Positions 25,174-33,561 of a stretch of DNA of 64,000 nt are shown in pieces; positions within the stretch are counted from its first letter, which is position 1, and each line of letters begins with the position of its first letter. The stretch covers positions 1 through 64,000 of the forward strand of contig NZ_JNJP01000016.1 of assembly GCF_000701705.1 (NCBI RefSeq), given 5' to 3'. The position numbers and the translations under genes were made by a program. The stretch is from Bilophila wadsworthia ATCC 49260. GTDB lineage: Bacteria > Desulfobacterota > Desulfovibrionia > Desulfovibrionales > Desulfovibrionaceae. The notes beneath the pieces are model-generated. The model saw only the letters and a list, made by a program, of their open reading frames with translations. It searched no databases and had not been told where the DNA came from.

Positions 25174-25264
25174 TCCTTCGCGGCGATAAAGGTACGCCGA
25201 CTTCCCTACTCAATTGATATGGATTCTGTCAAGCCGGGCAATCGGTCGCCGATTTCTACCCTAT

Positions 25265-25280
25265 TTGCCAAACTTGGCAA
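25265..25280. promoter_or_regulatory. TTGCCAA-AC-TTGGCAA palindrome upstream of tupA
   Basis: A perfect 7-2-7 palindrome in the metA/tupA divergent region. It lies upstream of a weak plus-strand promoter candidate (TTGATT 25299-25304, 17 bp, CATACT 25322-25327) for tupA. On the minus strand a TTGACA (25227-25232) may be part of the metA promoter. The palindrome could be the operator of a tungstate or metal regulator. Confidence 0.5.
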
Positions 25281-25392
25281 TCCCGTTACGCACCCTCCTT
25301 GATTTTATATGCAAGGCGGAGCATACTCGGAACGATTATATTCAAATTCGTGTCTGCCGTAAGGCACAACCTTTTGTAAGGAGCGTTTTTCA

Positions 25393-26217
25393 ATGCGTCT
25401 GCTCAGAGCTTTCCTCGTCCTTTCCCTTCTGCTGCTGCCCCAGATGGCCAACGCCGAAACCTTGATGATGGCGACCACCACCAGCACGCAGGATACCGGC
25501 CTTCTGGAATATCTCCAGCCCATCTTCAAAAAGGACACGGGCATCGATCTGAAATGGATTTCCGTAGGCACGGGCAAAGCCCTCGCCCACGGCAAGGACT
25601 GCGACGTCGACGTGCTGCTCGTACACGCCCCCGCCCTTGAGGAAAAGTTCGTGGCCGACGGCTTCGGCGTGGACCGCCATCAGGTGATGTACAACGACTT
25701 CGTGCTGATCGGACCCGCCGCCGACCCGGCCGGCGTCAAGGGCAAAGACATCCCCACCGCCCTGAAGACCTTCGCCGAAAAGAAGATCCCCTTCGTGAGC
25801 CGCGGCGACAACTTCGGCACGCACAACACCGAAAAGCAGCTGTGGAAAGTCGCCGGCATGGAAGTGCCCGGCAAGGACGCCACGTGGTACATTGACGCCG
25901 GCCAGGGCATGATGGCCACCATCCGCATCGCCGCCGAAAAAGACGGCTACACCGTGACCGACCGCGGCACCTACATCAAGTACAATGCCGCCGCCAAGGG
26001 CGATGCGCCCCTGAAGATCCTCGTCGAAGGCGACAAGGCCCTCCTGAACCAGTACAGCGTCATGATGGTCAACCCCGCCAAGTGCCCGAAGGTCAAGCAG
26101 GAAGCCGCCAAGAAGTTCATCAACTGGTGGATCAGCCCCAATACCCAGAAGGCCATCGCCAGCTTCCAGCTTGAAGGCAAGCAACTCTTCTTCCCCAACG
26201 CCAAGGCCGGAAAATAG
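25393..26217 (+). CDS. tupA: TupA-like tungstate-binding protein
   Basis: 274 residues; ATG 25393 with AAGGAG upstream. Signal peptide residues 1-21 (ending MANA). The mature N-terminus has ATTTSTQDTGLLEYL, the TTTSTxxTG oxyanion-binding signature of TupA/WtpA-type proteins; FVSRGDNFGTHNTEK and WYIDAGQGMMATIRIA are further family blocks. In Desulfovibrio TupA feeds tungstate to TupBC for tungsten enzymes such as formate dehydrogenases. Here no tupB permease or tupC ATPase follows: the next feature is a repeat and a convergent TRAP operon, so the partner genes must lie elsewhere or be absent. Confidence 0.93.
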   Translation: MRLLRAFLVLSLLLLPQMANAETLMMATTTSTQDTGLLEYLQPIFKKDTGIDLKWISVGTGKALAHGKDCDVDVLLVHAPALEEKFVADGFGVDRHQVMYNDFVLIGPAADPAGVKGKDIPTALKTFAEKKIPFVSRGDNFGTHNTEKQLWKVAGMEVPGKDATWYIDAGQGMMATIRIAAEKDGYTVTDRGTYIKYNAAAKGDAPLKILVEGDKALLNQYSVMMVNPAKCPKVKQEAAKKFINWWISPNTQKAIASFQLEGKQLFFPNAKAGK

Positions 26218-26514
26218 CCTCGATTGATTTTGAATGGGCGGAGCATCGGGGAAAGGAGAGAAAAGCCTTCTGAAGGAAGGGGGGAGCCCCCCACGCTTTC
26301 CCTCCCTTCCCCAATTCCGCCAGTGCGCCCCTCTCTTTCCGCCAAGCGTTTATACTTACCGAATCCCTTCCCCCGCATCCCTTGAAGCCCCTTTCTCTTC
26401 AAAGACACATTTCATGGAGAACGGGGTTCTCGGCCTTGGAACATTTCAAAACGGAACTGTTCCATTTTCCGTGTATCCCCCTGATCTTCTTCCTTTCCGC
26501 TGAACCGAACTCCC
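26218..26514. other. Intergenic segment after tupA
   Basis: 297 bases with no gene. A hairpin-forming G-rich/C-rich stretch at about 26236-26320 (AAGCCTTCTGAAGG and GGGGGGAGCCCCCC) resembles a badly decayed family A element and may end the tupA transcript. A second inverted repeat, GGAACATTTC/GGAACTGTTCC, lies at 26438-26463. Confidence 0.4.
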
Positions 26515-26632
26515 GTCGCGCGGCCTCCCCACCAGTCAAAAGCCTTTGAAAGGAGATAGGAGGGGGCCGGGGTAGGGAAGAGGGAAGCTTCTCTCAGAAA
26601 GTTTCCCTCCCCCGCTCTCCCTCTCCTCCCCC
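26515..26632 (-). repeat. Repeat family A copy 3
   Basis: On the minus strand: GCGGGGGAGGGAAACTTTCTG, AGAGAAGCTTCCCTC, CCGGCCCCCTCCTATC, CAAAGGCTTTTGACTGG and TGGGGAGGCCGCGCGAC. The right end is nearly identical to the copy at 49268. It lies between convergent genes. Confidence 0.8.
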
Positions 26633-26641
26633 CTCCACGCA

Positions 26642-26682
26642 CAAAAAAAGGGAGCCCCCGCAAGGGACTCCCTTTTTCCACA
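26642..26682. terminator. Terminator of the TRAP operon (bidirectional)
   Basis: AAAAAGGGAG and CTCCCTTTTT arms around a C/G-rich loop, just after the DctQM stop codon on the minus strand. Confidence 0.85.
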
Positions 26683-26704
26683 GGTAAAACTGCCAGAGAA
26701 ACGC

Positions 26705-28570
26705 TTAGTGGGGGCCGCCCACCAGAATCAGCGGAACTTCAGGGATATAGGTACAAATGAGCAGGACGATAAGCATCAGGGCGATCATGGGCAGAGCCTG
26801 ACTGGCGATGTTCTCGAGCTTCGCCTTGGCGACGCCGCTGGCCACGAAGAGGTTTACACCCACGGGCGGCGTGATGAAGCCGATGGCAAGGTTGACCACA
26901 ATGATGACGCCGAAGTGCAGCGGCGATACGCCCACGCCCGTCACGATGGGCAGCAGGATGGGAACGAGGATAACGATAGCCGCCAACGCTTCCATGAACG
27001 TGCCGACGATGAGCAAAAGCACGTTGATGAGCATCAGGATGACGATCTTGTTCTCGGAGAAGCTCAGGATGGCCCGGGCCACAGTGCCGGGCACGTCTTC
27101 GATGGTCATGATGTTCCCGAACAGGGTCGCCATGGCCATCAGCACGATAATGACGGCGGAAGTCTCGCAGGACTCAATGCACGAGTTGATAAGGCACTTG
27201 AAATCCATTTCCTTATACAGGAACAGGCCCACGATCAGACCGTAGAAGGCGGCGATGGCCGCGGCTTCGGTCGGGGTCATGATGCCGCCGTAGATGCCGC
27301 CGAGCACGATGACCGGAACCATGAGCGCCCACTTGGCGTCCCAAGCCGCGTGCATGAGGGTCCGTGCATTGCGGACCTTTTCCTGACCGCGCCACCCCTT
27401 CTTGCGGGAATACCAATAACAGTAGCTCATAAGCACGATGCCCACCATGATGCCGGGCACGATACCGCTCATGAACAGGTCGCCGATGGAGACCTGCGCG
27501 GAAATGCCGTACACCACAAAGGGGTTGCTCGGAGGGATCATGACGCCCACGCAACCGGCGGCCGCAACGAGGGCGGCGGAAAAATACTTGTCGTAACCGC
27601 GCTCCACCATCGCGGGGATGGTGAGCGCGCCGATGGCCGCCACGGTGGCGGGGCCGGAACCGGAGATCGCGCCGAAGAACATGCAGGTCACAATGGCGGT
27701 GAGGCCGATACCGCCATAGGTGCCGCCGACGATTTCGTCAGCAAGGGACAGCAGACGGTGGGAAAGCCCGCCCGCGCCCATGAATACACCCGCCGCGATA
27801 AAGAACGGGATAGCCATAATGGGGAAGCTGTCGATGGACGTAAAGGCCACCTGAGCCATGTATTCGATAGGGAGGGTGTCCGCGCAGATGATGGTCGCCA
27901 GCGTGGACAGGCCGAGGCTGATGGCCACGGGCACGCCGATGGCGCACAGCACGATGAAATAACCGAACAACGCGGGCAGCGGTTCGATGTAGTCACAGAA
28001 AATGACCGGCGAAGCGATGACGAAAACCGCTATGAGGCCGATCAGGGTATCCACCAACCCGCAAACCTTGACTTGCTTGTAGAGAGACTGGAGCAGGCGG
28101 AAACACATGAGCCCGAAGCCGAAAGGCAGGATCAGATAAGGGATGAGGAAGGGGATGCGCAGGGCCGTGGTATGCTGCGGGTATTCCTGCAGCCGTTCGA
28201 TCTGGCCCCAGCCGTAGTAGGCGATGGTGGCCGTCAGGATGAAGAACAGCACCTCGACCACGATCCAGCTGATCTGCTGCAAGCGCGGGGGCAGATGATC
28301 GTAGAGCATGTCCACCCGGATGGACGAACGCTTTTTGATGGCGACGCTCAGGGCGAGGTAGGAAATCCAAATAAAGATGTAGCGGGAAAGCTCTTCAGTC
28401 CATACGGCGGCACCGGCGCGCTCAATGAACTGCGTGATGATGTAACGGTAAATAACCTGCCATGTGATGAACAGGGTAATGGACAGCAGGCCGGTGACGA
28501 GGAACATCTTCTCAAAGTTTTCGTCGAGCCAGTGCAGTACGCCCTGCTTGGAAGCGTTGGTCTTTTCCAT
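26705..28570 (-). CDS. TRAP transporter, fused small (DctQ) and large (DctM) membrane subunits
   Basis: 621 residues from ATG 28570. Residues ~25-175 are the four-helix DctQ domain (WTEELSRYIFIWISYLALSVAIKKRSSIRVD is its signature). Residues ~190-621 are the 12-13 helix DctM channel (VPVAISLGLS, GGLSHRLLSLADEIVG, FGAISGSGPATVAAIGALTIPAM, IPPSNPFVVYG, ITPPVGVNLFVASG). It imports a carboxylate or sulfonate with Na+ using the DctP protein encoded directly upstream. The Q-M fusion distinguishes it from the three-gene TRAP system at 37.7-40.7 kb. The substrate is unknown; taurine, isethionate or C4-dicarboxylates are plausible in this lineage. Confidence 0.93.
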   Translation of the reverse strand: MEKTNASKQGVLHWLDENFEKMFLVTGLLSITLFITWQVIYRYIITQFIERAGAAVWTEELSRYIFIWISYLALSVAIKKRSSIRVDMLYDHLPPRLQQISWIVVEVLFFILTATIAYYGWGQIERLQEYPQHTTALRIPFLIPYLILPFGFGLMCFRLLQSLYKQVKVCGLVDTLIGLIAVFVIASPVIFCDYIEPLPALFGYFIVLCAIGVPVAISLGLSTLATIICADTLPIEYMAQVAFTSIDSFPIMAIPFFIAAGVFMGAGGLSHRLLSLADEIVGGTYGGIGLTAIVTCMFFGAISGSGPATVAAIGALTIPAMVERGYDKYFSAALVAAAGCVGVMIPPSNPFVVYGISAQVSIGDLFMSGIVPGIMVGIVLMSYCYWYSRKKGWRGQEKVRNARTLMHAAWDAKWALMVPVIVLGGIYGGIMTPTEAAAIAAFYGLIVGLFLYKEMDFKCLINSCIESCETSAVIIVLMAMATLFGNIMTIEDVPGTVARAILSFSENKIVILMLINVLLLIVGTFMEALAAIVILVPILLPIVTGVGVSPLHFGVIIVVNLAIGFITPPVGVNLFVASGVAKAKLENIASQALPMIALMLIVLLICTYIPEVPLILVGGPH

Positions 28571-28645
28571 GCGAGATTCCTGTGGTGTAAGAGAAAAAGA
28601 GCCGGCCTGCGGCAAGAACATGCCGCAGGCCGAGCATCAAAGGAC

Positions 28646-29656
28646 TTACTTCTGGGTATCGGCGATCAGCTGCAGCAATTCGGCCGGGATTTCCTTGGCG
28701 AACTGTTCACGCACGGGAGCGGTCCTGTCATACAGTTCCTTGCGCTGTTCGGGCGTCAGCATCGTGATTTCGATGCCCTTGGCCTTGAACGCGTCCCAAG
28801 CCTTCTTTTCGAGCTTCACGGATTCGGCGCGCTGCCATACGGTGGCTTCCTTCGCCGCTTCAGTGATGATCTGCTGCTGTTCGGGGGTCAGGCTGTCCCA
28901 CTTTTTCTTGTTCATCAGCAGGATGTGCATGGAATAGTTGTGCTCGGAGTCCATGGCGTACTTGAGGACTTCGGTGTGCTTGGCGTCGTTCAGCAGCGAG
29001 AAGGTGTTGCCTTCGGCGTCGACGGTGCCCTGCTGGATGGCGGTGTAGGTTTCACCCCACGCCACGGGAGCGGGGTTCATGCCCAGCTCGGTGGCCACGG
29101 CCACTTCTACGGGCGAGTCGGTCGTACGAACCTTCAGGTTCATAAGATCCTTGACTTCCTTGAGGGGCTTCTTGGAGGACACGAAGTTGCGGTAACCGAA
29201 TTCGCTGAACATGATGGTCTTCAGGCCGATGCTTTCGGAAACTTTGTCGAGGGCCTTGCCAAGTTCGCCGTCGTCAAGAGCCTTGTAAAGCTTTTCCTGA
29301 TTGGCGGGAGAGGTCACATAGGGAAGGTCGATAGCCATGTAGGATTTCGAGAAACTCGCGAGGTTCGGCGTGGAGCTGGAGGACATATCCAGCGTCCCGG
29401 CTTGGGCGGCTTCCGTAGTCACGCGGTCGCTGCCGAGCTGGCAGTTGGGGAAGAGCTGGATGCGGATCTTCTTGTTGCTCTTCTTTTCGACAAGCTCCTT
29501 GAACTTCTCATAGCCGACAGTCACGTTGTTGCCCGGAGCCATAGGGTGGCCAAGGCGCAGGGTAAGCGGTTTTTCAGCTCGCGCATTATTGGCCATGCCG
29601 AGGACCATGCATGAGGAAGCCAAAAGGGCAGCTACGGTGTACAGTACTTTTTTCAT
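28646..29656 (-). CDS. TRAP transporter solute-binding protein (DctP family)
   Basis: 336 residues from ATG 29656, with AAGGAG upstream; the longer frame to 29749 is unsupported. Signal peptide residues 1-26 (ending ARAEK). Family motifs: LRLGHPMAPGNNVTVGYEKFKELVEKKS, FPNCQLGSDRVTTEAAQAG, LKVRTTDSPVEV (ligand-carboxylate-binding Arg) and WGETYTAIQQGTVDAEGNT. It delivers substrate to the fused DctQM protein, whose gene begins 75 bases after this one ends. Confidence 0.94.
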   Translation of the reverse strand: MKKVLYTVAALLASSCMVLGMANNARAEKPLTLRLGHPMAPGNNVTVGYEKFKELVEKKSNKKIRIQLFPNCQLGSDRVTTEAAQAGTLDMSSSSTPNLASFSKSYMAIDLPYVTSPANQEKLYKALDDGELGKALDKVSESIGLKTIMFSEFGYRNFVSSKKPLKEVKDLMNLKVRTTDSPVEVAVATELGMNPAPVAWGETYTAIQQGTVDAEGNTFSLLNDAKHTEVLKYAMDSEHNYSMHILLMNKKKWDSLTPEQQQIITEAAKEATVWQRAESVKLEKKAWDAFKAKGIEITMLTPEQRKELYDRTAPVREQFAKEIPAELLQLIADTQK

Positions 29657-30283
29657 CACACGTCTCCTTACGTGAAAAAAAGTATTCCCGCCAACGGGTA
29701 TGATGCTTGTTGTACACCAGCCATAGAAAAAAAGGGAAGCCCCCCTCATTTATCAAAAAATGTACCAGAGTTGAGTACGCGATCAGTTTTTTCCGGCGTA
29801 CCTCAAATGTCTACTTTCCACAGTTTATAAGTGATTTTGGTGTATTGTCTGACCATTCCGGAACATATTGAAAACATTAAAATACTTCATATGCGTACTC
29901 AAAAAATGAATGTCGACTTTATACTCTTAGGGAGTATACTCACTAAAAGAAATTATGATTCCAATATATTACGATATCAAAAAAATATTTTAAAAAAAAT
30001 TGTGAAATTATGCCTTTTCTCTACCATAAACGCCCTGAAACGGCATTTTTTCACACTTTTCGGCATCCCCTTTTTCTCACTTTGCTGTTCCAGAAGCACA
30101 TTATCTATTTTATTCCAGCGTGATATAAAAAACACAGTCTTCATCAGGGGCTTCATGGGTTCCGCGCCCTCATGGATACCCTCATTTTTTAGGGGGAAAA
30201 TCATGCCCTAATTGCAACAAAAAGAACAAACGGCGCATCACAAAAAGCATTCCCCTCCTGCAACATCCTATAAGGACAAAATA
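29657..30283. other. AT-rich intergenic region with repeated GCGTACTCAA-type half-sites
   Basis: About 630 bases, strikingly richer in A+T than the surroundings, especially 29820-30060. It carries TTGAGTACGC (29771-29780), GCGTACCTCAA (29796-29806), GCGTACTCAA (29893-29902) and the palindrome GAGTATACTC (29932-29941), a family of related sites upstream of the TRAP dctP gene. A plus-strand open frame at 29831-30211 has no ribosome site or family and is not called. Confidence 0.5.
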
Positions 30284-30321
30284 AAAGGCCCATCGGCATA
30301 GCGAATGCCGATGGGCCTTCA
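30284..30321 (-). terminator. Intrinsic terminator of the binding-protein gene
   Basis: AAGGCCCATCGGCAT and ATGCCGATGGGCCTT form a 15-bp stem on the minus strand followed by TTAT, 23 bases after the stop codon. Confidence 0.88.
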
Positions 30322-30343
30322 GTGTTCGTGGGCTTAGCAGCAA

Positions 30344-31456
30344 CTAATCCTTAAAAGGGCAATCCGCCGCGCTCCTTCCCTCAATGACGCCAAGAGCCGC
30401 GCCCGGAGCGACAGGCTTATGGCCTGATGCCTTAAATACTTTCCGGGTCAGGCTGTCGTCCACGGTCCCTTCGGGAAGCTTGTCGACACTGATGATCCCT
30501 TCTTGGTGGAGGAAAGCCACCACTTCATCGATGTTCGCCTTCTCGCGCTCCCCAAAGTAGAAGTTCATCCACTCGCGGACAAGGTTGGGAGAGTTGGCCG
30601 GAACCTTGCCGAATACGGAATACCACAGCACCCGCTTGGGAACGCCGGTGGCGTACTGGGAAACCATATTGATGACCTGTTCCCAATTGTCGGGGTTCAG
30701 CATGAACAACTGGGCTTCCAGATCCGAACGCAAATAGCCTTCGGCGACCTTGGGATGTTTCTCCATGAAATCAGAACGCATGACCACTATGCCGAGGTCC
30801 TCGTTGTCACAGGCGGACCCATCGGCGACAATCTTCCCCACGCCTTCGCCGACCTCGGAAGCCAGCCCGGAAAGCGTAGGCTCCCAAAGCGACGCCGCAT
30901 CAAGCTTGCCCGCACGGAAATTCGTGGAGATGACTTCAATGGTCTGGTTCAGGTATTCAGCGGGCTTCACCTTATACTTCTCAAAAAAACGGCGCATATA
31001 CTGGTCCGAGGCGCTGCCCTTGGGAGCGGCAATGACCTTCCCGTCAAGCCAGCGGGCCAACGCTTCGTTGTCCTTGAAGTCCGGCGCGTCTTTGCGCACT
31101 AAGATGAGCGAGCAGCGGGTCCCTTCGGACATGTCCGTCGTGGACACCATCTTGACCTTGCCCTTGGCGCGCACGCACAGCACGGCGGCCGGCATGATGC
31201 TCATATAGCCGATCTGCGCCCTGTCAGCCAGCATGTTGCTGGCGACGACCGTCCCCTGCACAGCGGGGTGAAACTCGATTTCCGTCCCTTCGGGCGTATA
31301 TTTCTTCCAAAGCCCCAGTTCGGCGTTGATGATCGCTTGATAGGAAATCGTATCATACGGCTGAAATCCCACCACAAATTTTTCAGCCTGCACAGGACTG
31401 GCCAACAACCCCATACAAAGGGCAAATGCCCCCAGCATCTTCGAAAAGCGTTTCAT
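30344..31456 (-). CDS. Orphan ABC-type substrate-binding protein (NMT1/TauA/SsuA-like)
   Basis: 370 residues from ATG 31456, with GGAGG upstream. Signal peptide residues 1-24 (ending PVQA). The body fits the nitrate/sulfonate/bicarbonate-binding family: VVGFQPYDTISYQAIINAELGLWKKY, VASNMLADRAQIGYMSIMPA, AAPKGSASDQYMRRFF and AGKLDAASLWEPT. No ABC permease or ATPase gene is adjacent; it is bounded by its own terminator and a long AT-rich gap. Substrates in this family include aliphatic sulfonates, taurine, nitrate and pyrimidine precursors; sulfonates would fit the predicted lineage but are not proven. Confidence 0.9.
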   Translation of the reverse strand: MKRFSKMLGAFALCMGLLASPVQAEKFVVGFQPYDTISYQAIINAELGLWKKYTPEGTEIEFHPAVQGTVVASNMLADRAQIGYMSIMPAAVLCVRAKGKVKMVSTTDMSEGTRCSLILVRKDAPDFKDNEALARWLDGKVIAAPKGSASDQYMRRFFEKYKVKPAEYLNQTIEVISTNFRAGKLDAASLWEPTLSGLASEVGEGVGKIVADGSACDNEDLGIVVMRSDFMEKHPKVAEGYLRSDLEAQLFMLNPDNWEQVINMVSQYATGVPKRVLWYSVFGKVPANSPNLVREWMNFYFGEREKANIDEVVAFLHQEGIISVDKLPEGTVDDSLTRKVFKASGHKPVAPGAALGVIEGRSAADCPFKD

Positions 31457-31672
31457 ATATGCCCTCCTCAATATGAATACCATACAGGCAACGCACCTCC
31501 GCGCCGCCCCAGTACCCCTTTCCGCATTGCCAAAGCGGCCTCAGCGCCTTCTCAGGCCCCTTGCGGGGACTTTTCCGGCACTCTAAACGTATCTCAGCTT
31601 TATCCTGCTCTATCGTGTTTTTTTCTGTTCTTCAACAGGTTCCACAGCAAGGGCCCCTCCATGCCCGACAGC

Positions 31673-31703
31673 AAAAAAAAGCCCCGAACGAATCGGGGCT
31701 TTC
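31673..31703 (-). terminator. Intrinsic terminator of the NlpC/P60 gene
   Basis: On the minus strand AGCCCCGATTCGTTCGGGGCT followed by a run of eight T. Confidence 0.9.
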
Positions 31704-31733
31704 TCAACATATCGCTTCAGCAACAGCAAAACA

Positions 31734-32690
31734 CTATTTGGACTTTGCCTTGGAGGTAGATTTCTTTTGCGCTACAGAAGTGCTTTTCTTCTGTGAAGAA
31801 CGCTTCTGGGCAACCTGTTTCTTTGAGGAAGGCTTCTTGCTGCTTGCCACGGAATTCTTACTCGTCGCCTTCTTCGAGGCTACCGTCGTCCGCTTTTTGC
31901 TGGAAACAGCCTTGTGTTTCGAGCTGGACCGGCTGGACGAAAGCGTCTGCTTGCCCTTTTTCTGCGATTTGGAAACGACGTGCTTGGCCTTGCTCTGCGA
32001 AAGCGCCGCGTCGGAAGCCGTCCGGTGAAGCCGGGAAGAGCGGGATTCATACAGCGCCATCAGTTTCTGCGCGGCTTCGGCATCGGATTCCGAAATGCTC
32101 ACACGGCGGGCGCCGAGGAACGTCGAACTGAAATAAGGATCGCTGAGCGAGGTGATCTCCACGCTCTTGCCGCGCCGGGGGCTGTGGATGAACTTGCCGT
32201 CCCCAACGTATATACCCGTATGATACCCACGCCGGGGATGCCTGAAAGCCACGATATCTCCGGCTTCCATTTCATCGGAATCAATAGGCGTACCCAGCAC
32301 GGACTGTTCCCGCGCGGTACGCGGGAGCGAAACCCCGACGCTTTTATAGGCCCATTGCACGAAACCCGAGCAGTCGAACCCCGACATGCTGGTCCCGCCG
32401 CGAACATACGGCGTACCGATAGCCGTCTTGGCGCGCTCGACAAGATGCACGTTCGAGAGAGGAACGCCCTCGTCCCGCATACGCGCCACCGCCGCCGAAC
32501 GGTAATCGTAGGCAAAACGCTCTTCCGGGGTCATGGTCGAACGATCGGGCCCAGTCAGATTCTCGTAGTCGTTCCCAAAGGCAAACGAATCATCGACCGC
32601 CCGCTGTTTGGGAGCACACCCCACGAGAATAAGGCCCGTCAACAACAAAAGCCACAGGCCAGCGCGTATTTTGATACTAGGTATGTTCAT
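31734..32690 (-). CDS. NlpC/P60 peptidoglycan hydrolase lipoprotein with Lys/Ser-rich tail
   Basis: 318 residues. Lipobox ILVGC gives lipidated Cys25. Residues ~82-200 form the NlpC/P60 papain-like domain with catalytic Cys107 (GFDCSGFVQW), His157 (GYHTGIYVGDG) and His169 (FIHSPRRG); it should cleave gamma-D-Glu-diamino acid bonds in cell-wall peptides. The last ~88 residues (231-318) are almost entirely Lys, Ser, Thr, Ala, Val and Gln with repeated SSKK and QKKS units, resembling a histone H1-like tail. In the periplasm this cationic tail could bind glycan strands, teichoic-like polymers or lipopolysaccharide. The gene is monocistronic with a strong terminator. Confidence 0.92.
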   Translation of the reverse strand: MNIPSIKIRAGLWLLLLTGLILVGCAPKQRAVDDSFAFGNDYENLTGPDRSTMTPEERFAYDYRSAAVARMRDEGVPLSNVHLVERAKTAIGTPYVRGGTSMSGFDCSGFVQWAYKSVGVSLPRTAREQSVLGTPIDSDEMEAGDIVAFRHPRRGYHTGIYVGDGKFIHSPRRGKSVEITSLSDPYFSSTFLGARRVSISESDAEAAQKLMALYESRSSRLHRTASDAALSQSKAKHVVSKSQKKGKQTLSSSRSSSKHKAVSSKKRTTVASKKATSKNSVASSKKPSSKKQVAQKRSSQKKSTSVAQKKSTSKAKSK

Positions 32691-32909
32691 TGGGCGAGGC
32701 TAGAAAATTTTTCAATACTTGTCAATATGCGTTTTTTCATAACGATATCCACGGAATAACATGTTTTCGGGTCTCGTTTTCCGGCACGCTTCCAGCGCTT
32801 TCACGGCCACACGCCACTCCGGCGAGAGACTAAGCACAATCCTTCTTCCCTGTCTCTTATTTTTCTGACAAAAGAACACACATGCCATCGTCAAACCCAG
32901 GGAGGCTCC

Positions 32910-33194
32910 ATGCGATCCTGCTTATCCGCAATCATTCCTTCTTTGGCCGCCGCACTCCTGCTCACGGCTCCGGCCTTCGCCGCTCCGGCCCAACCAGCAA
33001 AAGAAGCGGCTGTCCCCGTCCAAACCGCCGCCACGTCTTCCTACAGCGGCAACGCCAAGACGCGGATCTTTCACGTATCCGGCTGCCGTTACTTCAACTG
33101 CAAGGCCTGCACGGTGCGTTTCAAATCCGCGGAAGAGGCCCGCAGCAACGGATACAAACCCTGCAAACGCTGTTTGGCCCGCGAGGGCAGATAG
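32910..33194 (+). CDS. Small secreted protein with an Ada-type zinc-binding domain
   Basis: 94 residues; ATG 32910 follows GGGAGG. Residues 1-25 are a signal peptide (ending AFAAPA). The mature ~50-residue domain KTRIFHVSGCRYFNCKACTVRFKSAEEARSNGYKPCKRC has four cysteines in a pattern resembling the N-terminal metal-binding domain of Ada (PF02805; F-H-x-x-x-C ... G-Y-x-P-C-x-x-C). Ada uses that fold in the cytosol to repair methyl phosphotriesters; a secreted copy cannot do that in the chromosome. Zinc binding or DNA handling outside the cytosol are possible roles. Confidence 0.8.
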   Translation: MRSCLSAIIPSLAAALLLTAPAFAAPAQPAKEAAVPVQTAATSSYSGNAKTRIFHVSGCRYFNCKACTVRFKSAEEARSNGYKPCKRCLAREGR

Positions 33195-33561
33195 GCTTTG
33201 GAAGTTTGCAGGGGTACTGGGGAGGAGTCCGGATAAAGGCAGACCACGTTTCTCCTCTTCCCCAAACCTGCCAGCGCGGGCCCTCCCTGCAAAGCCTTTC
33301 ATGCGTATCGCCCTGTTCGCGGCCTTTTCCGGCGCAACTTGCCTTTGGATACGACATTTCAAAGCGGACCCCTTGGCCGTTCCTCTCTCCGGATAGGGAA
33401 AATCCCCGCGCTCACGGCGCGGGGCTCTCTCCTCAGCGGCCTGTTTCTTTGAGGAAAACCGTCACTGAGAGCCGCCACCCCTCTCTAGGTCCTTCCGATC
33501 CGGACGGTTCCGGCGTACCTTCCCTCCTGTCTCTTCAACTTTTTTCGGATCGTTCAGCATC
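33195..33561 (+). other. Intergenic region with repeat family B copy 2
   Basis: At 33198-33285 lies a family B element: TTGGAAGTTTGCAGGGG, a variable middle, then CCCCAAACCTGCCAGCGCGGG. Its ends form a long imperfect hairpin just after the small secreted-protein stop codon. A short hairpin CCGCGC/GCGCGG at 33406-33422 follows. I see no gene in the remainder. Confidence 0.5.

Noticed and set aside
26708..29614. 968-codon plus-strand open frame opposite the TRAP genes
   Set aside because: It is the antisense of two clear TRAP genes, with low-complexity His/Asp/Gly-rich translation and no motif; long shadow frames are common in GC-rich DNA.
29831..30211. 126-codon frame in the AT-rich island
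   Set aside because: No ribosome site, no recognisable domain, and composition explained by the AT-rich non-coding region.
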